From the NCBI GenBank assembly GCA_036245805.1, contig BTRK01000006.1, positions 44,262,020 to 44,326,019 of the forward strand: a stretch of 64,000 nt of DNA. Direction: 5' to 3'. A program made the translations under genes and the position numbers. The notes under the pieces are model-generated. The model worked only from the letters and a program-made list of their open reading frames with translations. It was not told where the DNA came from and made no database searches. This stretch comes from Pristionchus mayeri (taxonomy: Eukaryota; Nematoda; Chromadorea; Rhabditida; Neodiplogasteridae). Below, one piece after another: positions 23,201 through 35,500 of the stretch (its first letter is position 1; each line of letters starts with the position of its first letter).

Positions 23201-26200
23201 CGCGCATCAGCTCCAGCTAGCTCTTCAGTGAGCCTATAAAAATCATCTTTAGTACTCCCTAAACAATCATTAGACATGCAGGAAGCACAACTAAGCATTG
23301 AAATTGATTTTTAACATTCTTGACACTTTCTACGAGGTCTAGTTCGATTCCCCGTCCGAGAAAATCTCAATTGCATGAATTATTACGCACTCCTTGATCT
23401 TCTCATCCCTGTCCGCCTCGATCTCTCTCAGTCCGTCGATCTGCCCATCTCTGGAGGCGATCTGCTCCTCCCTCTCTTCGATTGTCTTCTGGAGACTCGC
23501 GATCTTCTCTTCGAGAGCCTGGAAAACAATTTTGTACAGATACTTATAAGCGATATTGAATTCTCCAGCGGCGTTAATATGTCATCGATTTTGACAATGT
23601 TGCAAATATTCTGGGGAATCCGATAATCAGTTTACTCACCGCAATCATGTCCTTCTCCTCCTCGAGCTCCTTCTCGTGGTGCTCATTGATCGTGGCGACG
23701 ATGTTGATGTGGCAGGCGGTCACCTTGTCCAGGATGTCCTTAACGACAAAATTATCACCATCCGTTGGTACTTCTCTTTTTTGAATTTGGTCAATAAATT
23801 ATAGTTTGTCTTTTGTCTTCATCACATTATCCAGTTTACTTCCAATATTTCACCGGTTCTCTCACCTGTCCATCGCCCTCCATCGTTCCTCTGTACACGT
23901 CGAGCGTGCTCTTCGTGTCCTCCAGATCGGCCTTGAGAGCGCGCAGCTCGTCCAGCATAGGCCGAAGCACTTCCATCATCTGCGACCGAGTGGAGATGTC
24001 GTCGATCGCAAACTGAAAGGATTTTTCTTCTTTCCCTCCATTTCTAGACAGATCTCTTAATTTTCCTTCCTCGTTGATTGTCTTATCAAAAAATTTAGGA
24101 ATTATAAGATGATCATTGGTTAGTGTGATAAGAAATGCAATGGATGGAATTTGTCTCACTTGCTCTCTCTCCTCCTTGCTATCGACCAGGCAGTCCTCGT
24201 TGGAACTACACGAGACGCGTTCCTGCAAATTCCATTCATAAGGAAGTTAAAGGCTACTAAATGTATAAAAATATGGTAAAAGTATCAAGCTATTTTAAAA
24301 TAAAACTACGCCGGGTGGTGTAGTTCGATGAGACTGACAACATAAATGGCTACCCTCTAACAATTCAAATCAAAACCACCATCACTAAGTTTCAAATCGA
24401 AAACTTAATAACACTCACGGGCTTGTCATCCCTGGGCGACGACCTCGACGCTGAGGGAATGCAGATGGGCGCGCTTTTGACAGAGTGGGAGAGGAAGTGG
24501 GACGGCTCCTGGCCCTCGTGGATGTCGTGCAGCGAAGGCAGTCTCTGGCCAGCCAAGAAGGGATTGCTCTCGCGCCTCTCGTTGCTAGGGCCGGCTGCTG
24601 AAATATAAATGTTATCCATAAACGCTTTCGGTCTCTTACATCGTAAAAGTAGCTCAGATTTGCAATTTCGAAATTTTGAGATATTTCGATTCAAAATGAT
24701 CCTGCGGACTAACCTCCGGCGGGTGCCTGCATCATCAGAATGGAGGGCTCAGGACAAGGAGACATGTCGACGTCGGTGTCGTGATTCCTGCAAAATTATG
24801 ACAGTATTGATTTGCCAGGTGCCACTTTGACATCGCAAAGTGGCTTTTTTCGCTTGCATAGTTGCTTTGCAGATCACATAGTAGCTCGTTGAGCAGAGAT
24901 GTGGTGTCGTTATTCGTAAAGATATTTATTAGTTAAAATTTGAACCAAACTCACAGCCAGGCACTCGATGGGAATGCGTTCTGGATGTTGGTAGTCAGAT
25001 TTGAGTTCTGCTCGTACGAAATGAACGATTCATCACGACTGAAATGTTGTATTCGCAACTAATTACATGAGAAGCTTGTAATTTTCTCAATCTATCGTTA
25101 CGGAACCTCAATTTCGCATACCGTAGAAGGGGTTGTGACTGGACGGAGACCAGGGAGCTGGGTCTGCCCGAGAGACGCATGTGCACTTGGGGAGAGGTGA
25201 TTCGGAGCACAGACTCGAGCGAGCCAACCGTCTTGCGCAGTTCCCTAGAATGCAAAAATTAAGAATTTTCCTAATGCTTAGCTCAGAAGAGGTTGTGTAC
25301 GTACTTGTAGTACTCTGTGTCGATTTCCGGAAGCTGCTGATCGAATTCAGGGACATGTTTCACGAAGAACACCGGCAGCTTGTCGAACATTCCTGAATTT
25401 AGAGCTTGGAAATTCGCAGAATCCAATTGTATTCGCCTCTTCATCCAAAGAACTCCTCGACAGGTTGCGTTACAGAAAGAGGAAATGGTGTAATCCTTTC
25501 TCGAAGTCTTCAGCGAACCTTGGAAGATGACTCTGAGGAAGTGCTTCTCCAGCTTGGCAGCGAACACCGTCCTCAGCTGGTTCTCCTCGCCCGTGAAGGT
25601 GTGCGCACGCTCGGTGTTCGACTGGTGCCAAGCGCGGAACTCCTTAAAATCAAAACATGGATAGATTGATTTGTCCTGAATTCAAGCCAGATGCCCTTCA
25701 ACAGGGGGTGAAGGGGTTCTTCGCAAAATTCAAGTAACTTCGATTCATTAATATGCATACCTTCTGTAGCTGCTTCCTCCTCAGCACTTCAGTAACGCAC
25801 GTGGCGAACATCAACGGAGTTTCTTTGATCTGAAAATTTAAAATTCTCAATTCTTGAATATTCAATCTTTATCATCAACTCTGTCGTAAAGAATGAGCCA
25901 AGAAGGTTATTTTTAGGTCAACTAAAAGAATGATTGATTGTTTTCTCGAGCAGTTCCGACAGCTTAACGTTGCATAACAAACCTGTCTGATGACGTCAAT
26001 ACGCTGCTTCAGACCGTGGAACTTCTCCTCGAACACGACGAGCATGCTGTTCACCGTGCTGATCTTCTCGGAACACTGAAAATGGTTGAATTTCTGAATA
26101 TTCACGAATTTTTGTAGCTGCTAACATGAAATGTACACGGGCATAAGAGTGTTCTTCCCCGAGTCCCGAAGACGGGATGGCTCTGCTTCAGTATCCCAGT

Positions 26201-29200
26201 ACCATGTTCGGACCCGGGTCCGACGTTAGGAACCAGGATATTGAATCAGAGCTGATAGACCGTGCCTTTCCCTTCACCTTTTCATATGCATCAACTCACC
26301 GTCATGACCCATCCGAAGAGACGACTGCGCACGTTGTCGAGAACCTCGCCCTTCGACTTGTAGAAGACGATCGAGGACTCGTTCATCTTCTTGAGCACAT
26401 CGTGCATGCCCATGATTAGTGCTCGATGCTTATCCACCATGTCCTGCAAGGTGCTCGTAAGAACCAGTTTGAATATTAACTTTTTCGATTGTTTGGTCCA
26501 CCATACAATTTTTGCGTAATATGAGTTAGTTCAACAGAAATTTCGATTATAACTCCAATGAAGTGCAATGTGACTGTAATCTAGATGTAGCGGTCAAAGT
26601 GTGTGCAAATACTATCTAGATTTAGGAAGATGATAAAAATGTGAAAATGAAACGTACTTTCAGGACGTACTCCGTCATGCCCTTCGGATTGTCCTGTCGA
26701 ATGGTTCGGGCTTGCTTCACGATGATCTCTTTGTAATCTGTAAACATTTTGGTCCGTCTATAGTCATTTCATTTAAAGAATCACAGTACTGCGAGGTGTA
26801 AGGTTTTTGCCGTTGTTTTCTTCGATTGGCACGGCGCAAACATCGGCACTTGTTTGTCATCTTCGCGGCGCGTGTTTCCCTACCCGATAGTGTGCTGAGC
26901 GAGTGTTCGATCTGCGAGATGCGCTTGTTGATGCCCCTGATCTCCTTGTTGTCTGATTTGTACGAGAGCTCTTGCAAGATCCTCAGCTCGCTGCGAATGG
27001 CCTCCACGTCGGTGTTGTTGATCTTGAAATGAAAGGTGTAGAGATGCGAGCAGATCAATCATTCAAAATATTGTTGTTTTGATAGATAGCTGGATTGGTT
27101 ATGAGCAGAGAGCAATGATAAACAGCGCGCGTTCAAGGATATCTTTAAATTTGATTAGGAATACATTTACGTCTTGGAACACACTAGGTTGGCTATTCCG
27201 TATTTTTACATTCAATAACCGTCAAACAAGCTACAAATCAACGCCCAAAGGAAGGGTAGTATCTATATCTTGACAAGATTGAGATTTAGTACAACAAGGA
27301 GACGCTAGATAGGGTTTCAGGTACCCGGGCACCTACCAATGCCAGCTGCTCCTGGGCTTCCTGCAGCAGTTCCTGCATGGAGTGGTTCGGGTCGCTGGCC
27401 GAGATCCACTCGTACAGCGTGCACTCCCCTCCGTTCACTTGCATCGAAGCAGGCAGAGAGATCTGAAAGAGGATACTCTGCAATTCTTGTCATGGCGTGT
27501 AATCTTCGTGAAGTTGAATGGGCAGACACGAGCGTTTGGCTCATCGGTTCTCTTGTCTACCCATTCGGCTTCACGAAGATTACACGCATAGAGATCTGTA
27601 AACAAGAGACATTGCACAGCATCTAAATATAGCCTCGTAATGGGTTTTCGTCCGTACCAGGCAATTTTTAAGATTAAAATGCTGTTTTCACCTTTTTCAA
27701 CTGCTCGATGCAATCTTCAAAGCCCGCCATCAGGTCGGTCGTCTTCTCAGTGAGTTCGGCGAGCTGTAAAATTGCACAATTGAACGTGTGAATAGTCAAC
27801 TACATCAATAACGCCTCTCTGCTACTTGAGGTATTTGAAGTTCTACCAGGTGGAATAGGCCTTGAAGCAATTATCTTTTCACACCTTAACCACGTGGAGG
27901 TCGAATCTCTTGTGCTTCTTCTCCAACTTCATGACGGCGTCGTTGATGCTGGCCACCATGGCGCTCCATCCCTGAAAAATTATAGTTGATAGTAGGAGTT
28001 CATTTTTCAGACGTCTAATACGTTCAGGTTCCGTATTTTGTGCGTCATTTCTCTTTTCTCATTAATCATTAATCTGTAATCTTCATTACCAACGTCATAT
28101 GCCTAAGACATATGCGGGAAGAGTATTATGATGATGACATGCTTCTCAACGTGACGTGTTATTATCTGCTCCTGACACTAACCGAAAGATCGAAATCCCT
28201 AAAGAGAAAACCCTAGGTGGTAACCGCAATTGATAGAACGAGCAACTCGTGATCACTACAGACTGTTCCACTTTTCCTATCATTCCCTGCTAGCATTGCT
28301 CCAGTTTTGCGGTACTCACTCCATTCAAATTGATGTGCTCCTGAACGATTCTTGCGGTGGACGTAACGGTGCTCTCTGCCACCTCAAGCGAATTATCTTG
28401 CACAGAGAACTTAATCTTCATCAAAAATGGTAAGCTATATTTGACGGCCAGATGAATGAGAGTGAAGAAGGGTGCTATTAAAAAGTTGCCTGCCCTCTAG
28501 GTCACGCGCTACTTACTTTGACGATAGCTTGACTGTGATCGGAGAGCTTGAGGTACTGCGATGTAGCATCTTTCATTCGAAGAAATTGCTCACCCTGAAA
28601 CGAAACAATCGTTTTAGTACAGGCTTACTTTTCAACGGGGATTACACGAGATCGGTCTATGTGAGAGCATTCAAATCCTTTTTTAATCCTCTAATCATCA
28701 ATAAATATTGGGGTGTCCGGAAAGTTCGTATAATGCTTCGGAAAAATGTCAGTTCGCGATCAAATGCAGTGATTGCGCAATCTGTTTGTCAACAATGTAT
28801 TGCATCATTCTGACGTTGAGTAGTGAGAGGATTTAATCAGTCTCCTAGTTGCTACATTGATTCTTGTGATGGACTCCTATCTCTACCTCCGAGCAGTTTT
28901 ACTTCATTACTACCGTCGTGGCCGATCCGTGAAGGAGGCCCACTCTGCCCTGGCCCAGTCGGAAGGAGCTGACGCCCCCTCCATACCCTTCTGCTATAAG
29001 TGGTTGTCCCGCTTCAAGAAAGGGGAGTTTGGTCTCGATGATCAACACCGCTCTGGACGCCCTCCCTCCCTCGATCAGCCTCTCGTTCTCCGCACACTGA
29101 AGCGCAAGCCCATGGGCAGTGTGCGTGAGTTGAAGAAGGATACTGGTACTCCCAGATCAACGGTGTCCGATATCCTCCATCGATCTGGGAAGAAGCCGAA

Positions 29201-31200
29201 ACTCCCACAAGTGATTCCCCATGACCTCTCCCCCGAACAGCTGAAAAATCGTGTTCAAGTCTGTCGGGAATTACTCCTTCGTAGATCCAATCTTCGATGG
29301 GTCAATTCCATCATCGCTACAGATGAGAAGTGGATCACGTACGATAACCCTGTGAGGAGACTGCAATGGGTGGATGCAGATGAGAAGCCCACGCCGGTCC
29401 CGAAGAAGGAAGAGCACGGAAAGAAGGAACTCCTCTGCTTCTTCTTCTCAGTGCTCGGTCCCATCTACTGGGAGATCCTCGCCCCTGGCACCAGCATCAA
29501 TGCCGACCTCTTCTCTGAACAACTGCAAGATGTCGCGATCAGAGTCCCTCCCAGACTCCTGAACCAGGGCAAAATTCTTCTTCTGATGGACAATGCTCGC
29601 CCACATCGAGCGAAGATGACCCAGAAGAAAATGGACGAGCTGAAGATCGAGAGGATTCCCCATCCACCGTATTCCCCGGATCTCTCCCCATGCGACTACC
29701 ACTGCTTCCGCTCTCTCTCTGACTTCTGCAAAGGAAAGAAGTTCAAGAATCGAGATGAAGTTGTGAGGGCTTTCGTGAACTGGGCGGTCTCGAAGAAACC
29801 CGCATTCTGGAAGAGAGGAATCGAGACCCTGCCCAATCGCTGGAGGGAGGTAGTGAGAAAGAAGGGGGCATACATTGGTCACTGAGAATTGTAAAGCATT
29901 GAATAAAAAATAAAAACAAAAAATTATACGAACTATCCGGACACCCCAATAGTTACCAATTCAATTGAAGACATAATTTCCCGAGAAATCTCGTCACGCT
30001 GTTGGGAGATGCTCATCGTTTCCTGGAAAGAAAAAAAATCTCTAATACGGTTTTCTCAACGCGCTGAGATTCTGAGAATGCATTGCCCGATTTGGAATTT
30101 TGCTTAATCGATTAGCGCACCAATGATCTACCTTCTCGTTCTTCGTCGGTCTCGCGTAGAGATAGACGGGTTTGCTCATGCTGAAGTGCTGCTCGTAGCT
30201 GGAGACTCGCTTATCACACTCCATCTTCGTGCCATTCGGAGTGAGCAGCATCTGCTCCTCCGTTCCGATGCCCGTCTCATCGCGAATCGCCCGCTGCGAA
30301 TTATCGATTTATTGATTGATCAACATTCCCGTAATTGCATGGGGTGTAGAACATTATGTGATGCTGAAAACATCACAAAGATAATAAGATCCGAACATGG
30401 CAGTGATTTTTAACATCCATTAGAACTATCCTTTGCACAACTCTTTTTTTAATTGATTAAGTTGAGGCGTACTATTTTGCGCCATTTTAAAATAATCAAG
30501 CTTCCATTCCAGTTTGCATCATCCTGTTTTGCTCGTTCTCTATGCTCATGCAGTGCAAGAAGGCATGTGATCATTGGAAGGTGCATCGATTGGATAAGAA
30601 AACAATAGTGCCCTTCTCAAAGTTCTAACACTCCGGCATTTGCGCCAGTTCGATTCGTTCGTTCTCTACGCTCAGGAAGTGCAATCACAGGGCCCAATTC
30701 ATAAAAAACATGGGTGCATCGATCTCTGAAGGTGCATCGATCATGGGAAGAAATCGTGCCCTTCTCCGCACGCAATCAGTGCACACCACTATACTCTTCA
30801 TACCGCCCAATGGCTCCGCCGAACGAATGTTCGTTCCTTACGAACATGCATGAACGGTGGTGGAAAGGGCATGTGACACGTTGAAGGTGCATAGATCGAA
30901 GAATCAATCGCGCCCTTCTCATCAGATTCAATTAGTGCCCCACTAAACAATCTCCCAGTGGCACCGCTGAGCGTATCGATCGGACGCCGTCAACATCGTA
31001 AACAGGCAGGCAAAGGCCGCGGGGCTGGCCTAGCCCCCGATCGATGTCCACACTAACCTGCAGCTGTCTGACGCTCTGAAGGGAAAGCTCGTAGTCGAGG
31101 TGAAAAAAGTAGCCGCGATTTACATAGAAAACCTGCAAGCGACGGGTCGATTATTACATCAGCTCAGCCACGTGAGCGAACTCACATAAAGTGAAGTCAT
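20248..31200 (-). CDS. epg-7: EPG-7 / FIP200 (RB1CC1, Atg11-like) autophagy scaffold
   Basis: Thirty-five exons join in phase to 1,241 residues. Exon starts and ends: 31186-31200, 31058-31132, 30132-30293, 29957-30022, 28517-28594, 28320-28415, 27885-27971, 27692-27763, 27337-27462, 26884-27022, 26658-26737, 26300-26443, 25983-26075, 25761-25829, 25519-25642, 25305-25392, 25122-25244, 24955-25038, 24714-24787, 24419-24597, 24160-24222, 23866-24012, 23640-23738, 23391-23518, 23117-23233, 22720-22879, 22289-22396, 22016-22142, 21741-21871, 21438-21607, 21282-21359, 20968-21132, 20775-20847, 20560-20636, 20248-20356. The N-terminus MTSLYVFYVNRGYFF.. matches the FIP200 ubiquitin-like fold, and GWSAMVASINDAV (about residue 165) matches its helical Atg17-like part. 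A Ser/Pro linker near 600-660 is followed by long coiled coils (about 680-970). The end carries VLVVWDDRHNSYILF and RYMLPVDTQVYRV of the Claw domain. In C. elegans EPG-7 scaffolds selective degradation of SQST-1 aggregates with the UNC-51 machinery. Intron 4 contains a mariner. Confidence 0.92.
27495..27587. repeat. 93-bp hairpin element in an epg-7 intron
   Basis: The unit opens GCGTGTAATCTTCGTGAA and closes with its exact complement (TTCACGAAGATTACACGC), with further imperfect pairing (GAATGGGCAGACA against TGTCTACCCATTC) toward a short loop. It lies in the intron between exons 27337-27462 and 27692-27763. It looks like a small MITE or solo foldback; I could not define a target duplication. 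Confidence 0.75.
28708..29949 (+). mobile_element. mariner transposon, copy 1, complete
   Basis: The element is bounded by TA (28706-28707 and 29950-29951) and by about 27-bp terminal inverted repeats beginning TTGGGGTGTCCGGAAAGTTC. The right TIR carries one A for T change relative to copy 2. It is 1,242 bp, holds one intact transposase frame, and ends with an AATAAA-rich tail before the right TIR. It is inserted in epg-7 intron 4, on the opposite strand, leaving only GTAACTA of the intron between the exon and the element. Without it the intron would be 118 bp. Confidence 0.97.
28857..29885 (+). CDS. mariner transposase, DD34D, copy 1
   Basis: The frame encodes 342 residues (338 if translation starts at the in-frame Met at 28869, MDSYLYLR, which fits the family better). 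Order: an N-terminal paired-type helix-turn-helix with SIPFCYKWLSRFKKGEFGL and the GRPPS linker, then VIPHDLSPEQ (counterpart of the WVPHEL linker). The catalytic Asp residues are in ATDEKWITYDNP and LLLMDNARPH, and the third is in YSPDLSPCDYHCF. Exactly 34 residues separate the second and third Asp, the mariner signature. The frame has no interruption, so the protein is potentially active in cut-and-paste transposition at TA sites. It is identical in translation to copy 2 at 34150-35178, which argues for recent movement. The gene has no intron, and the antisense frames are shadows. Confidence 0.97.
   Translation: MILVMDSYLYLRAVLLHYYRRGRSVKEAHSALAQSEGADAPSIPFCYKWLSRFKKGEFGLDDQHRSGRPPSLDQPLVLRTLKRKPMGSVRELKKDTGTPRSTVSDILHRSGKKPKLPQVIPHDLSPEQLKNRVQVCRELLLRRSNLRWVNSIIATDEKWITYDNPVRRLQWVDADEKPTPVPKKEEHGKKELLCFFFSVLGPIYWEILAPGTSINADLFSEQLQDVAIRVPPRLLNQGKILLLMDNARPHRAKMTQKKMDELKIERIPHPPYSPDLSPCDYHCFRSLSDFCKGKKFKNRDEVVRAFVNWAVSKKPAFWKRGIETLPNRWREVVRKKGAYIGH
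30576..30920. repeat. degenerate direct repeats in epg-7 intron 2
   Basis: Three spaced units share the opening GAAGGTGCATCGAT (30578, 30728, and GAAGGTGCATAGAT at 30882) and close about 35-45 bases later with GCCCTTCTC. The opening and closing motifs are partly complementary, so each unit could form an imperfect hairpin. Spacing is about 150 bp and the intervening DNA is diverged. Confidence 0.7.
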
Positions 31201-32531
31201 AATGGAATCCCGTGTTAATGAAGAAGAAGAGGCGGCCTGGCGAGGCTCATTGGAGAGGGCTGAAAATGGGCGATGTGTTTTCATGACGGGGATTTAACTC
31301 GAAATGTCAATTCAAGGACGGCGGCGGAATTGAGGTGGAATGGTGCAAGAGGGGATCTTATCATCCACTATTACTACTACTACTACATGACACGTGAACG
31401 GCACGAGCGTTTCGTAAGAGAGGAGGAAGGAGAGAGGCCCGTCAGGCGGTGCGATATTATTGGGTCCAGGGAGAAGCGGAAATGGTGAATTCAAAAGGGT
31501 GGCATTTGCGTGTGACCGTGATCACGTGAAGGAGAGAGGTGGGAGTGGCAAGTGCAGCCATTGAGAGCGGGCAAGGCCGAGAGATGGAAAGAGGGCCGGG
31601 AATTGCAGGGGAATGATGCGAAAAGTGATGAGAACTGGTGCAGCAGCTGACTCGTCGATACGAAGGAGGGAAGGAGGAAGGAGGGGAGGGGGGAGAGGAG
31701 GGGGAGAGTGAGCGCGCGCTCCCCTCCGCCCGCCTCTGCCCTTCCGCCCTCCTCCCTCCATCCGCCCTCTAGCATCCCTCACACGAGGTCACACCGAGAC
31801 GCGATGAGGGGCGGAGCGGCGCTAAAAAACGGAAGAATGGAGAATGATGTGCGGCGACGGCGCGTGACATGCGCGCCTGTTTTCAAAATAGCCATTTTGT
31901 GAGAGATGTCTGCAAGATTGCATGACTAGTTATGGTATATTTTAGAGCGTTAATTTTTATACTAAGCTTCCCACAAGAAATTTTTCAGAAGCAATGCACA
32001 GTTTTTATCTCACAGTATCTGAAACGTTTTTTTTGATTACAGACTCCATTTGTTGCATGTTAGATATGACTACTGAAGCATGACTAGAACTAATCGAATT
32101 AAAGCAATCGTTACCGACGCTTTCATTCCAATTCTCTGATTCAAAAGCTGTTTGCACTATTAGAGGCACTATCAATTCAATGATTTCATTCCTCTCTCTC
32201 ACTCCGCGTGATATCTTTATCATCATGGAATATCGTTATCACTAAGCGATTTCTCAATCAACAAGCAAGCTTTCAAATGGAACAAGATCACTTTCATAAT
32301 AAGCGCTCGCGGAAACAAAAAGAGATGATTCGGACATAATAATAAGATAAAAAATTGTTGGTTATATCTGAGAATCAGCCTGAGACTCATTTTTCAATGA
32401 GAAATGAGAAAGGTTTATTTTGAAGTTAAACCTCTTCTGAATTCATAAATGAGTTCGGTCTTATAAGAGTAAAATATTATGTTCATTCACATACAATTTG
32501 AATCACATACAACGTAAATGGAAACAACAAA
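31201..32531. other. intergenic region upstream of epg-7
   Basis: This is the likely epg-7 promoter region. It contains a triplet-rich run of TACTAC at 31371-31387 and a G/A-rich then C/T-rich tract at 31660-31770. No coding frame or element with termini was found. The last part is the 3' flank of the FLYWCH/Mutator gene. Confidence 0.5.
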
Positions 32532-35500
32532 TCAAGTGCGGGTTTCATCTATGATTGCATCTAATACTTGGAGATGAGGCAGAATACTGCTTAGGGCAGT
32601 GATGATAGCAATGTCCGCTGCAGTCTTTCTTGACCATTTAGAAAATGGAGCTTCAATGGTCGCACCCGAACAGAATTGTCGCGCATTTTCCTCTTCTGCT
32701 TTCAAAATCGCAATAATTTTCGACATCCTGACTCTTCGTACAGCTAGCTTGTCCGCATTCGCCGCCTCCTGAAAGAGTAGGGTTCTTAGTGGGTCACTGA
32801 CGAGATTTTTAGAATTAAGAGACCCTCCACGAGAGAACGTAACAACTGTGCAGGGGTCCACGGATGGCCAAAAATTCGATAATTCCCATACTTTTTTTTG
32901 CTGACTGACGGCCGCTATACTAAAGCTGGGGGCCGATTTTGAAAAAGTTTCGGGTACCCCCAGTTTTTGGGGTCGAAAAAGTCGATATCTCAGAATTAAA
33001 TGAAAAGTAGATTTTCTGACGTATTTTCACTCATAGAAAACGAATTTCGATATTAGAATGCCAAAAAATTCGAAGCAAAAAAGTGTAGGTCGAAAAACTA
33101 TTTTTCCGGTCATATTTTGCTCGATTGTAAAAAATTGAAAATTTTTTGATTATTCTAGCTATGATTTTCAGAATCTACGTGTAAAATAATACTTAGCCTC
33201 AAAATATCAGAATTTTAAAATCATGTATATTTGATGAAATTTAGGACCAAATTGCGCCAGAACCGTCAAAATGCCGTATAGGTCGTCACGCAATTTCGAT
33301 TTTCGTGCCAATAGAAGTTTCTATGGCCTTGGAAACGCTTTAAAACAACAATTAGGAGCATTTCCAGTGTCCATCTGCAATACACATAAATTAAAAATTT
33401 TCCAGAACTCATTTTCAGTTGGCTGTGGTGATGTCAAAAAGTCGAAGTGTCCAAATAACTCTATGGAAAGATGTTCTCAGTGTATTTGCAACCGTAGAAC
33501 TCTATTTTCGAGGTCATTCTCCATGAAAATGTGATTGAACGCCACTGCGCACAAAAAACCGTTTTTTTGGTCAAAATGACGTCATTTTGGAAGTAATAAG
33601 GAAAATTTGTACAACTTGAACCATTCGGTTCGACATTTTTAGGTACTACATGACACAGTAAGTAAGTTATAAGGTATGATTAGTTTCATAAACGGTTAGT
33701 TTACATACAATTATTTTTCAAATTTTGATCAAATGAAAATATGAATTTTAGTAAATTCAAGTTTTTGAACTTCTCCCTCCTTTTTATTATGCGTAAATTC
33801 ATGGAGTTGACGTTTCAATTTGTTTCGTAGTCTATGGAAACTTCTATTGGCACGAAAATCGAAATTGCGTGACGGCCTATACGGCATTTTGACGGTTCTG
33901 GCGCACTTTGGACCTAAATTTCATCAAATATACATGATTTTAAAATTCTGATATTTTGAGGCTAAGTATTATTTTACGTAGATTCTGAAAATCATAGCTA
34001 TTGGGGTGTCCGGAAAGTTCGTATAATGCTTCGGAAAAAAGTCAGTTCGCGATCAAATGCAGTGATTGCGCAATCTGTTTGTCAACAATGTATTGCATCA
34101 TTCTGACGTTGAGTAGTGAGAGGATTTAATCAGTCTCCTAGTTGCTACATTGATTCTTGTGATGGACTCCTATCTCTACCTCCGAGCAGTTTTACTTCAT
34201 TACTACCGTCGTGGCCGATCCGTGAAGGAGGCCCACTCTGCCCTGGCCCAGTCGGAAGGAGCTGACGCCCCCTCCATACCCTTCTGCTATAAGTGGTTGT
34301 CCCGCTTCAAGAAAGGGGAGTTTGGTCTCGATGATCAACACCGCTCTGGACGCCCTCCCTCCCTCGATCAGCCTCTCGTTCTCCGCACACTGAAGCGCAA
34401 GCCCATGGGCAGTGTGCGTGAGTTGAAGAAGGATACTGGTACTCCCAGATCAACGGTGTCCGATATCCTCCATCGATCTGGGAAGAAGCCGAAACTCCCA
34501 CAAGTGATTCCCCATGACCTCTCCCCCGAACAGCTGAAAAATCGTGTTCAAGTCTGTCGGGAATTACTCCTTCGTAGATCCAATCTTCGATGGGTCAATT
34601 CCATCATCGCTACAGATGAGAAGTGGATCACGTACGATAACCCTGTGAGGAGACTGCAATGGGTGGATGCAGATGAGAAGCCCACGCCGGTCCCGAAGAA
34701 GGAAGAGCACGGAAAGAAGGAACTCCTCTGCTTCTTCTTCTCAGTGCTCGGTCCCATCTACTGGGAGATCCTCGCCCCTGGCACCAGCATCAATGCCGAC
34801 CTCTTCTCTGAACAACTGCAAGATGTCGCGATCAGAGTCCCTCCCAGACTCCTGAACCAGGGCAAAATTCTTCTTCTGATGGACAATGCTCGCCCACATC
34901 GAGCGAAGATGACCCAGAAGAAAATGGACGAGCTGAAGATCGAGAGGATTCCCCATCCACCGTATTCCCCGGATCTCTCCCCATGCGACTACCACTGCTT
35001 CCGCTCTCTCTCTGACTTCTGCAAAGGAAAGAAGTTCAAGAATCGAGATGAAGTTGTGAGGGCTTTCGTGAACTGGGCGGTCTCGAAGAAACCCGCATTC
35101 TGGAAGAGAGGAATCGAGACCCTGCCCAATCGCTGGAGGGAGGTAGTGAGAAAGAAGGGGGCATACATTGGTCACTGAGAATTGTAAAGCATTGAATAAA
35201 AAATAAAAACAAAAAATTATACGAACTTTCCGGACACCCCAATAGAATACTCCAAAATTTTTCGTTTTTTTACAATCGAGCAAAATTTATTTTATTTATT
35301 TATTTATCGTACACCACGCAGGTGCTTCATCAGGTACAGAAATGTGCGAGAATGAGAGGGGAGAGCGAGATAAGAGAAGAGAAGAAAAGAAACGTATGGG
35401 GGAGAGGTGTGTGGGGGGGGGGGGCAGGAGACGATCACTTCCGATTTGAGTCGCGCGAGAGAGATATTCGAGGGGAGGGGGCCTCGAGAGCGGGAGAGTG

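Noticed and set aside
27317..27626. Overlapping frames of 69-95 codons around an epg-7 exon
   Set aside because: They are shadows of the exon 27337-27462 and of the adjacent 93-bp hairpin, which makes mirrored frames on both strands.
29014..29949. Antisense frames within the mariner transposase (also 34307-35283)
   Set aside because: They shadow the transposase codons and have no family similarity; both copies show the same shadows.
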